From Silene noctiflora (taxonomy: Eukaryota > Streptophyta > Magnoliopsida > Caryophyllales > Caryophyllaceae): a stretch of 23,211 nucleotides of DNA. The stretch's first letter is position 1; each line of letters opens with the position of its first letter. A program made the position numbers and the translations under genes. This document shows positions 1 to 8,700 of the stretch, piece by piece. Location: the NCBI GenBank assembly GCA_009801015.1, contig VHZZ01018393.1, positions 1-23,211 on the forward strand, in the 5' to 3' direction. The notes under the pieces are model-generated. The model was not told the DNA's origin, did not search any database, and saw nothing but the letters and a program-made list of their open reading frames with translations.

Positions 1-212
1 GCATAAGATCCTTTAAATTAATAAGTTAATTTATACAATCAGTTTATTCACATAGTGTATGTGAGTTTACTTCAGTTAACTCGCGTTACAAACATCCGGT
101 TCGTGACTTACTCGATCGAGTAAGTACGGTACTCGATCGAGTGGCCCTTACTCGATCGAGTAAGCTTGGTACTCGATCGAGTCCCAAAGACAAGGAAAAC
201 CGTAGTATTACA
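1..212 (-). mobile_element. Partial LTR (5' end of LTR, minus strand) inserted in a gag-pro relic
   Basis: Read on the minus strand, a boundary at 212 starts with TGTAATAC, the same first bases as the complete LTR that begins at 21835 on the minus strand. As in that LTR, palindromic ACTCGATCGAGT words follow within the first hundred bases. On the other side of 212 the protease reading frame of another element is still readable, so this LTR seems to have inserted into that element. The rest of the LTR lies beyond the window, so I cannot tell a solo LTR from a full element. The boundary is an inference from shared termini. Confidence 0.55.
110..182. repeat. Cassette of four ACTCGATCGAGT palindromes
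   Basis: Four perfect copies of the 12-bp palindrome ACTCGATCGAGT start at 110, 131, 150 and 171, giving steps of 21, 19 and 21 bp. Copies one and three sit inside longer perfect palindromes (106-125 and 147-164). The same step pattern recurs in the leader of the element at 19559-19861. The function is unknown; a binding site array for a dimeric protein is one possibility. Confidence 0.9.
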
Positions 213-1714
213 GGCCCTTTCAAAGAGACCTTCTTTTGCTGACAGTCAATGGTGGCACTATACCTCCCTAGTCAGTCCATTCCAACTATGAACTCAAACC
301 CACCTAAAGGAAACTCGAACAAATTAACTGGAAAGTTGACTTGTCCTACAACCATAGACACACCCCTATACAACTTTCCATATGATACAGACTCCCCTGA
401 CAGTATAAAGACCTCATCTTTTACAGACTCAAACACTTCCAAACCCATAGTTCTAGCATGACTCATAGATAGAAACGAATAGGTCGCCCCTGAATCGAAA
501 AGAACAAAAGTAGGAGTGTTGTTAACAAGAAAAGTACCAGTAACCACCTGGGTGTCCTCCTCCGCTGCTTGCTTGTCCATCATGAATAGTTTGTCACTGT
601 TCTTCTGCCCGGTACCCTGTACCGTGCTCGCCGATGCTGTAGACTTTGCAGCTAAATGCTTGTTCTTATTACCATTCTGCCTCTGATAGCTTCCACCATT
701 GTTGCGGTTGAATCCACTCTGGTTACCCTGAATGCCCTGGCTATCCCATGACCCAGCTGGTCTGTTGCTATCCATGCTCTTACTTGGCCCCTGAGAGAAA
801 CCTCCACGCCTCTGAACCTGAAAACTTTGCCCACCAGGACTAGTGCAGTCACTCCTCTTGTGCCCAGTGCTGCCACAATTGAAACAAACCATAGCGGAGC
901 CGCCACTGAAACTTCTGCCACCCCGACATCCAAAAGACGAACCTCCTCCATACCCAAAGCCCCTAGAGGAAGCCCTCCCCTAGTTTAAGTTCCCCTTCTT
1001 GAACCCCGACGTGCCAGTTCCTTCACTCTCAGCCCTTCTGTTTTCCCCACTCTTATCTTTAGCTTCTTTTGTCATCTCAGCTAACCTCTCAGCATTCCCT
1101 ACTCGCTCATAGACTTCCTTAACATCAATAAGGACTCCAGAACTCAGCCTCTCCAGAATCTTCACTGACAACCCCTTCTCAAACCGAATGGCCATGCTCA
1201 GCTTGTTCATTTCCAGATCATCCACATAGCAGGCCAGCTCGTTAAACTTACAGGGATACTCTGCTACTGTCATCCCCTCATTCATGCGGAATGAGTCCAA
1301 CTCCATCCTCATCTTATTCCTAATGTACTCAGGAACAAACTGGTGTCTCATAGCCTTCTTAAACTCGACCCAAGGAATAGCAGGTTCCCCTAGGCTCTTG
1401 TAGTACTCCCGAGCGTTATCCTTCTCGCGTTTCCACCATACAGCAGCCTCATCTCGGAGGTAGAATGCATCTTGCTCTACCTTCATCTCTTACGGACAGT
1501 TGACCACTTCTAGAACACTCTCCATCTCCATATACCAGTTGTCTAGCATATTTGGTGCCCCGGTGCCCTCACATACCTTAGGGTTGAAGCGAGAGATGGT
1601 GGTGCTCATTTTGGTAGCATCCACCACCTTCTCTTCGGCCTGCTCTATTGTTCGGAGAGCCTCAGTGAGCACCTCCTGCTCCTCGATCATTCTGACTACC
1701 TCGTCGATGGACAT
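213..1714 (-). pseudogene. Ty3/Gypsy gag-protease fragment with three in-frame stops
   Basis: One continuous minus-strand frame encodes the capsid region (the WW, FYLRDEAAVWW and FVPEYIRNKM stretches of a retrotransposon gag domain, 1486-980), a CCHC zinc knuckle (CFNCGSTGHKRSDC near 890-845) and an aspartic protease with the catalytic DSGA motif (about 500-485). The N-terminus MSIDEVVRMIEEQE resembles the gag at 19980 (MSIEEIGRMIDQNE), so the two copies are related. Three stops break the frame: TAA at 1490-1492, TAG at 980-982 and TGA at 272-274, the last where the family has the Trp of GMDW. No frameshift is seen. The frame is readable to about 213 and then meets another LTR. At 1714 it abuts an oppositely oriented integrase fragment. 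It cannot make a full polyprotein. Confidence 0.88.
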
Positions 1715-1715
1715 G

Positions 1716-3056
1716 TCCGCGCTGCAAGTGATTGCTCATCTTTCCACCACCACTGTGGCCACAGATATTCGAGCTAAGGCAAAAGAACACCTCAACCAGG
1801 ACCCCACGGCGAGGAATCTGAAACAACTAGCCATTAAGGGAAAAACTCGCAAGTTCTGGATGGAAGATGGGCTTCTATTCACTAAGGGGCATCGTATCTT
1901 TGTTCCTAAAGTGGCAGGACTGCGGAAGATTCTCCTACAAGAGTGCCACGATACCTTGTGGGCGGGTCATCCGGGATGGAAGAGAACCTTATGCCTATTG
2001 AAGAGGAGTTACTATTGACCACAAATGAAGGATGATGTGATGGAGTACACAAAGACTTGTCTCATTTGCCAACAAGACAAGGGAGAGAAACAGAAGCCGG
2101 GAGGGCTGCTGAATCCATTTCCAGTACCGACACAACCATGAGAGAGTATCTCGATGGACTTCATATCTAGGTTACCGAAGGTAAGGGAACTAAGTGTGAT
2201 CCTTACCATTGTGGATCGAGTCTCGAAGTATGCCACTTTCATTCCCTTACTTAAAGCTTGTAGTGTCGAAGAAATAGCTACAATATTTTCCAGGCATGTT
2301 GTGAAGTATTGGGGACTAACTCAAAGTATAATCAGCGATCGCGATGCTCGCTTCACGGGATTATTTTGGGGAGAGTCGTTCAAGCTACTCAGGTCAAATC
2401 TCCGGATATCCTTCAGCTATCATCCCCAGACGGATGGCCAGACAGAACGCTTTAATAGCATGTTGGAAGAATACCTGCGACACTTTATTGGTACAACTCA
2501 GATGGAGTGGGTGAGACTCTTTGATGTTGCCCAGTTTTATTTTAACGCTCTAACGAACTGCTTTTCCAACAAGAGCCCGTTTGAGCTTGTTACAGGTTAG
2601 ATGTCGTTGCTGCCTCCCACTGTTGCAGATACCTACGCAGGTCGAACAAATAAAGCACATGAGTTTGCCAGAGAATGGAACGTGAATGCCGAGATTGCCC
2701 GAGCTTATTTGGAGAAAGCATCCCGCCGTATGAAGAAGTGGGCAGATGAGAACCGGAGGCCCCGTGAATTCAATGTTGGTGACATGGTCATGGTGAAGTT
2801 GAACAAGGAGCAGATGAGATTCCTCCGGGGACGAGACAAGCGACTGGTGAGAAAGTATGAAGGCCCCATCCAAGTGATTAAGCAGATTGGGGAAGTGGTA
2901 TATAAGCTCGACTGCCCTGCCTGGATGAAGTGCCACCCTGTCTTTCATGTTAGTTGTTTGAAGCCTTACCATCCAGATCCTGAAGATTCCACCCGCAACA
3001 AAAGCAAGTGTGCCAACATCCGTTCCAACCAACTTCCAGCGACATCAGCTGACTGA
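1716..3056 (+). pseudogene. Ty3/Gypsy integrase fragment with three in-frame stops
   Basis: A single plus-strand frame encodes the end of a Ty3/Gypsy polyprotein: a short stretch before the integrase, the zinc-binding HHCC domain (CHDTLWAGHPGW near 1945-1980 and CLICQQDK near 2060), the catalytic core and the C-terminal domain ending in HPVFHVSCLKPYHPDPED. The catalytic triad is visible as Asp 2157-2159, Asp 2337-2339 and Glu 2445-2447, the last two 35 residues apart as expected for a DD35E integrase. In-frame stops lie at 2016-2018 and 2139-2141 (TGA at positions usually Trp) and at 2598-2600 (TAG, probably a former Gln). No chromodomain follows; the frame ends about 45 bp before a polypurine tract. 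Reverse transcriptase and RNase H are missing. The left end abuts a gag fragment of opposite strand. Confidence 0.9.
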
Positions 3057-3100
3057 TCCAGCCTTGAAGATTTCAAGCGTTGCCGAGGACGACAACAAAT

Positions 3101-3114
3101 TAGGTGGGGGAGAG
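3101..3114 (+). other. Polypurine tract of the plus-strand Ty3/Gypsy fragment
   Basis: A purine-rich run (GGTGGGGGAGAG) lies directly before TGTAAGGAGC. It is in the place and of the form used to prime plus-strand DNA synthesis just upstream of the 3' LTR. It supports reading the integrase fragment as the 3' end of an element. Confidence 0.7.
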
Positions 3115-3738
3115 TGTAAGGAGCCGCATGTTAGCCGCAATTCTAGCCTTATAATCTTAAAAATTGCGCGCGTGCTCCGTTCACTTCGAACCGTTGGATT
3201 TTATTCTTCGCTTATGTATTTTCGTTTCTGTTTTTTATGTTCACGTAGTACTCCAAGATTACTTCCTGCGTGTCGAATCTTGGGGGTCGTCGTTTAGTTT
3301 AAGATATGTTTTTAGGCGTTTAGAAAACGTATCGCTATTCTGCACATTCAATGTTTCATGCTACAAGACCTGAAATATCAAATTTGCCTCTATGGGAGGT
3401 AATAGTCAATCAATATGCTTCACATCCAAAAGCTTTCTTATTTATTCATTGCTTGCATTCTAATGCATTGTTGCCTTCATTCATACTAACGAGCATGTGT
3501 GTGTCGACCGTTGATGATCGAGAATAGGATCCCGACACACGCAACCCGAGATCGATTACGAATGCACTAGTGGGCGATCCCTCACTAGTGCTTGACGCTC
3601 TCGCTTGCATTCTTGTCGTGAAATCAGGAAAGGGTGCGCGTCACGATCCGTCTCAAAGTACTGGACCGTGACACTTTGCCAATACAATGAGCTCCAATCC
3701 TATTCTTATCACTCTTATACGTCTTTATTGGTTAACAT
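3115..3738 (+). mobile_element. Probable 3' LTR of the plus-strand Ty3/Gypsy fragment
   Basis: The left boundary, TGTAAGGAGCC, is set by the preceding polypurine tract. The right boundary is less sure: homology to a MULE transposase on the other strand begins at about 3738, and the sequence just before it ends in TTAACA, a plausible LTR end. That would give an LTR of about 624 bp. It contains no gene. Several inverted repeats fill its right half, for example CCAAGATT at 3252 with AATCTTGG at 3279 and the cluster at 3499-3706. Confidence 0.5.
3499..3706. repeat. Cluster of overlapping inverted repeats
   Basis: Four stems can be read: GTGTGTCG 3499-3506 with CGACACAC 3533-3540; AGAATAGGAT 3521-3530 with ATCCTATTCT 3697-3706; GCACTAGTG 3564-3572 with CACTAGTGC 3583-3591; and GTCACGATCC 3640-3649 with GGACCGTGAC 3663-3672 (one mismatch). 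The first two interlock, so they cannot form together without a pseudoknot. The second would enclose the third and fourth. Confidence 0.7.
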
Positions 3739-4445
3739 TTAAAATTTTATAATTTTGCACCGCATCAATGAACTCTTTCTTATCAGTAAACTGCAGACCC
3801 GTCTCAAAATCAACTATATTTGCCTTGGTCTTTGGATTAAAAATTGGAAATTTTTGTCCCTTACTTTTCTGCGATTTCATATAATTTTCAGAGTCGCTTC
3901 TTGGTATATCATTTAGGTCGTCTGAATCTTCATGCTCATAATCAAACATGTCATTTTCTTGGCTCACTCCCACATCATCGTAAATAGAATTGTGTATACT
4001 CTCAATCACCTGACTCGAAATCAATTTCTCATTCCTTAAAGTATCACCAACGATTTTCATCTCCCTCTTTTTAGTACTAAGTTTTTGGTTCACTTGTACT
4101 AATTTCTCATCATCATAATCAGAATACAAATCTTCATCAACAAAGTATTTCAGTTCATCATCATCTTCGCCATCGGACCCTCTATATTCCATTCCACCAT
4201 ACTCTTGACCACACTCCTTAGAGTTCTCACCATCACAACCACCCAAACCAAAATTACTAGTCACATGTTCAACATATAATTCTACAGAAGAATGTTGACA
4301 AAAACACAAAAAATGAAGAGTGCCTATTTTAGTGGTAATCTCAACAAGTCCATTTTGTAGTTCATGGTAAGGCTTTCAAGAAAATATTTTCATAGAGGAT
4401 TGTAGCAAGGTTCTCTATTTCCCTGTAAAAAGTCACTTCATCCAT
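3725..4445 (-). pseudogene. MULE/MuDR-type transposase, N-terminal fragment
   Basis: The minus strand has an ATG at 4445 with a 27-codon frame that stops at 4362-4364. A second frame overlaps it and continues from about 4369 to 3725. It carries an acidic, low-complexity stretch (DEDLYSDYDDEK, EHEDSDDLNDIPRSDSE) followed by GLQFTDKKEFIDAVQNYKILN. That ending matches the DNA-binding N-terminal domain of plant MuDR transposases (F.tGlqF.dkkEfi.Av). The frame change near 4365 and the abrupt end at about 3738, before the catalytic DDE domain, mark it as broken. The break coincides with the presumed right end of an LTR, suggesting that the retrotransposon inserted into an older MULE whose remainder lies beyond the left window edge. 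An unrecognised intron could explain the frame change instead. Confidence 0.7.
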
Positions 4446-5029
4446 TTTAAATTTTTTATATAAAACTGATGAAGAATACAACTATTAGTGGACGTACCTT
4501 CACTTGGCCAAAATCAATCGATTAAAGAATTGCATAAAGGATTGTAGCAAGGTGAAAAATCAATTGTGAATTGTATAAAGAAAGACAAGGGTTTGCCCCA
4601 GGGGAAGTGTATTAGTGTAGGTTACAGTACTTTTTTTTAAAAAATCTCTTTAATAATTTAATTATGTAGGCAATTAAATTTGTTTTAGCGGTTGGCTAGG
4701 TAAAAAGTTATCTAATAATAATCAAATAAGTTAAATGCATTATATAATGGCAATTATAGAAAATATCATTTTACAATGGCAGTTTTAGGAAAAAATGTAC
4801 TCCGTACACTACAACAAAATCTGATTACATCCATGTATACATATTAGCATTTGACCCATATTACTGTAACGATAAATATGACCGGTTCAAGGAAAATTAA
4901 GTGAGCTACCCATAGTGATGTGAAGCTTGGTAAATTTGAATTGATTACGCACCCACAGAAGAATAGGCATGCCAGTAATAATAAGGCCTGAGCAAGCCGT
5001 TTTTCTGGTAGACCAGACTCCCCTTTTAA
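4446..5029. other. Intergenic AT-rich stretch upstream of LAX
   Basis: No gene is supported here. The word GATTGTAGCAAGGT occurs at 4540-4553 and again at 4398-4411 inside the MULE relic, a short duplication. At 4807-4820 lies CACTACAACAAAAT, which looks like one terminus of a CACTA or related MITE, but no matching inverted end was found in the window. Confidence 0.4.
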
Positions 5030-5035
5030 GAGACA
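5030..5035 (-). promoter_or_regulatory. Candidate auxin response element (GAGACA = TGTCTC)
   Basis: GAGACA reads TGTCTC on the minus strand, the classic ARF-binding element. It lies about 66 bp upstream of the TATA-like box of an auxin carrier gene, which makes auxin feedback plausible. A six-base match is weak evidence by itself. Confidence 0.25.
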
Positions 5036-5100
5036 TGAATATAAAGTCTGACAGGTCACACACAATTCATAGCAGACCCCTCCTTCACCCTTCTTCACCC

Positions 5101-5108
5101 TATATTTA
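5101..5108 (+). promoter_or_regulatory. TATA-like box of the LAX gene
   Basis: TATATTTA is followed about 25-30 bp later by a C/A-rich start region and a long CT-rich leader. It is the best TATA candidate upstream of the LAX start codon at 5728 and would place transcription start near 5130-5140. Confidence 0.45.
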
Positions 5109-5129
5109 CTAGACCATACACACTACACT

Positions 5130-5727
5130 CTTAAACCAACAACAACAATTCCACCACCTCTCTTGGCTCTCTAACTTTAATCACTCTCTCACTCTTACAC
5201 TATTATTATACACATTCCTCTTTCTCACACAAATTCTAACATTTCTTTCATTTCAGTTTCTCCTCTTACCATTTCTGTCTTTTCAAATTCCTCCATTTTT
5301 GTTTCTTCTCTGGGCCTCTCTCATTTTCATTCCCAATTTAAGAAACAGCATTCAAATTACAAGGAGATATTCATTACTGGGTAGTTCACTCTTAAATTCT
5401 TCTCTTTTTTTGTTTTGTTTTTTTTGTTTTAAAATATACGGAGTACTCCCTATTATTTAGTTGCTTTCCTATAAATCCACTTTTCTCCATATTTTCTCCT
5501 AGAAAAAAACCTCTACTTACTACTTTATTTTATACCATAATAACTAAAGTAGTTGCTTATAATTGTGAGTAAATATTTGTCCACTACTGCAACTAATTCT
5601 CTTCTTTTCTGGGTTTGTTTCAAACTCTTGTTCATAAAGTTCACATCTTTTTTATGTTTTCTCTTCAACAATATTTTCATTGTTTTGTGTTTGATTGTAG
5701 GGTGGAATTGAATTGAATTGAATTGAA
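5130..5727 (+). promoter_or_regulatory. Presumed 5' leader of LAX, possibly with a leader intron
   Basis: The stretch is CT-rich, typical of plant leaders. A possible leader intron runs from GTAGTT at 5381 to TTGATTGTAG ending at 5700, behind a T-rich tract. Four copies of GAATT (5705-5724) follow, ending three bases before the ATG. The transcription start and the intron are inferences. TACGGAGTACTCCCT at 5437-5451 is a dispersed repeat word also seen elsewhere in the window. Confidence 0.35.
5705..5724 (+). repeat. (GAATT)4 microsatellite next to the LAX start codon
   Basis: Four tandem GAATT units, then GAA, precede the ATG at 5728. Changes in copy number would alter the leader right at the translation start but not the protein. 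Confidence 0.9.
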
Positions 5728-8700
5728 ATGGCAGAGGGGAAGCAAATAGAAGTAGCAGCAATAGTGAATCAAACAGATGATGAAGCAGTAATTCGTGGAA
5801 ATGGTGATGAAAGAGAGAATGTGGGTTTGGAAATGGAGGATGAAAATCAAAAGTTTCGTTTCAAGAATTTCTTATGGCATGGTGGCTCTGTTTATGATGC
5901 TTGGTTCAGTTGTGCTTCCAATCAGGTTTTCCCCTTTTCTTTTTTTATTTTTTCATTATTCTTGTAGTATAATTAAATAAAAAAATGGTACTCCTATTTC
6001 TCATACTTGTGTTTTTCCGAATTCTATTTATATTATGGAGTTTTATTTTAATACGGAGTACATTTGTTTGTAAATTTAATCCAAAGTTTTTCAAATAATC
6101 TAAATATCTGAATTCGTATCTTCTGAATATTATATCTAGCACTCATCTATAGTTCATGGGGCTGTCAAGAATAATCATCAACAGTTGATGAAGTATTCAT
6201 AGAGTTTAGGAGGTTAAAGTGAGTTTAAAAATGGAGAGTTATGTTACTCTCTCCGTCCATTACTTCATGTTCTTTACACTTTCCAAAATTCCCCACACAT
6301 ATTTTGAAAAGCGGAAAGAATACGGGGAAATTAAATTATTACTCCGTATTGATTTCAGAAAATAGAGGGTTAAACCATTAAAAAAAACCCGAATTAAAAT
6401 GCCTTGTATCAAATGTTGATGGATATTTAAAATGATGTCAAAGTCATGGTCTTGTGCAAGACATTCTGGTTACAAAATATGGTGCTTTTAGCGTAATTAA
6501 GCTTTTTTTTTTTTCCTGAATTATTAATGAATATGTTTTAATTTAATTAGGGAGCACATTATATTCGAACAATTGACATGGCTAAAAAGTGAATTTGTTT
6601 GGGAGGAATATGTAGGTGGCACAAGTGTTGTTGACACTACCATACTCATTTTCACAAATGGGAATGCTATCAGGAATAATACTTCAAGTGTTTTATGGAC
6701 TGATGGGAAGTTGGACGGCTTATCTCATTAGTGTGCTCTATGTTGAATATCGTAGTCGAAAAGAGAAGGAAGGTGTTAACTTCAAAAATCATGTTATTCA
6801 GGTATCTCTCACTTCTGAACCTATAATCTTCTCATATACAGTATGGTGCTCTTAATAATTCCCGTTTATTTTCAAATCGCAATATTTTTTCTTTACCACT
6901 CCTTTCGGCTACCCAGCTACTTGTCTAAGACAACAAAAAGTATGGTCATAACATCCGATTGTAAATTAACTACGTAGATAATAATGTAGAAAGCCTATAT
7001 GAGTTGACTCAGTTGGTAAACATGAGTAAATAAGTCATGGGTTGATTATCCTTAAATAAGTGTGATTATTTGAGTAGTGTGATGCTGGTCTATATTTTTT
7101 TTTTCAAACGATACGTACAAGAATTGATGTCAGATTTTTGTAGACTTGTTATACTGAAAGGAATAAACTCAAATTGTCTGGAATTGTTGCTAAAAGAATA
7201 AGGAGTCGTGTGGAAATTCCTTATTTCTTTAGTAATTCAGTGGATGAATTCATTTCATTCTGTATTCCCATCATAGGAAATTGTGGGCCCAACTACATCA
7301 CCTATCAAAGTTCAAACTTGGTTGGTTTCTTCCAGCTATAATTAATTAAATGAGTCTAATCTTAGCCGTATTCTTAATGATTGTTGATTAAATATTTTAA
7401 CCATGCTTTATCATTAGTCATAATTTCTCACTTCTCGCCTTACCGAACATTCAATTAAAATGAAGCTTCAAGCTTTGGATTTGATTTATATTATCACTAA
7501 TCTGAATAGCTTAATACCATATGTCGATAAGCTTCTAAAGGTTTTTTCGACATAGTTTGTAAGAAAAGTTAATCTATGTGTTAATCATCTTTTTAATCCA
7601 AAGTATAAGTCTATGTACATTCAACTCTTTGATTCGATATTTGTGAAAGTCTTAAAAGCACCAGGACAATGTTGTTGTAAGAAAAGTGATGATAGACGTA
7701 TTCTGTGTGTATTTTTGCTTGAAGTGTCCCTAATCGATATTCAAGGGGGTAATGCTGAGTACTAGGGTAATGTTGTTGCTGCAAGAAACGTCTCCCCGTT
7801 ATATTTAGTATTATATTGATGACTTGTTCGGTATGTGGCCATAAACTGAAATATGATGTGTATTCCTAACTAAAGTGTCCTTGATCGATAATTATAGCGA
7901 CGAAGCGTTATCATCAAATGTTTTGTGTGTATTCAATATGGCTCCCTTCATTAATTTTGTGTGTATTCAATATGTTTTGTGAAATTTCAGTGGTTTGAAG
8001 TGTTAGATGGTCTGTTAGGGCCCACCTGGAAGGCCTTAGGATTGGCTTTCAATTGTACCTTCTTGCTGTTTGGATCAGTGATACAACTCATAGCTTGTGG
8101 AAGGTTGGTAAAATGTTCTTCCCCCTCTTTTACTCTGTAATACTTGGTACTGAATTATACACCGATGCCTATTACGCCGTATAATTAACCCATACCAAAC
8201 AGACTAACAAACTGTTTTTTGTACTTTGTTTATTTGCAGTAACATATACTACATAAATGATCATTTAGACAAGAGGACATGGACATACATTTTTGGGGCG
8301 TGCTGCGCCACAACTGTGTTTGTACCATCCTTCCATAACTACAGACTTTGGTCATTCCTTGGGCTCGGAATGACCACTTATACTGCTTGGTACTTGACCA
8401 TTGCTGCTCTTGTTCATGGCCAGGTATTACCTTTTTCAATACCTTTGTGTGAAAGTCAAAACTTTAGTTTGGTTGAGTCAATGGTTGCCAAAATTCAGAC
8501 ATTGCAAATAGAACTTCTACTTACTCTAATGGACATATAAGTTATGGATTATAGGGAGATTTCATTATTACCGAACTCATTTTTCATTCTTGATATATAA
8601 GTTTATGGATTATAAATTTGCCGTAATGGATAACATCCAGCATGCAACCACTTTCAAATCATGACTAATGAGCTCATGCATTTAGGAAAATAGGGCGATT

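Noticed and set aside
110-182. Regularly spaced palindromes that might suggest a CRISPR array
   Set aside because: The repeats are only 12 bp, the spacers 7-9 bp, and the setting is a plant LTR with no cas genes.
1500-1712. Plus-strand start of the 172-codon frame at 1500
   Set aside because: The first 70 or so codons are antisense to gag; only the part after about 1716 is real integrase polyprotein.
4807-4820. CACTACAACAAAAT as a CACTA transposon end
   Set aside because: No inverted partner or transposase was found, so it is not called as an element.
4844-5098. 84-codon minus-strand frame upstream of LAX
   Set aside because: It overlaps the promoter region, has no homology I recognise and has no splice or promoter support.
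6247-6352. Stowaway-like MITE in LAX intron 1
   Set aside because: The ends resemble MITE words but do not pair as terminal inverted repeats, and no TA target duplication could be set.
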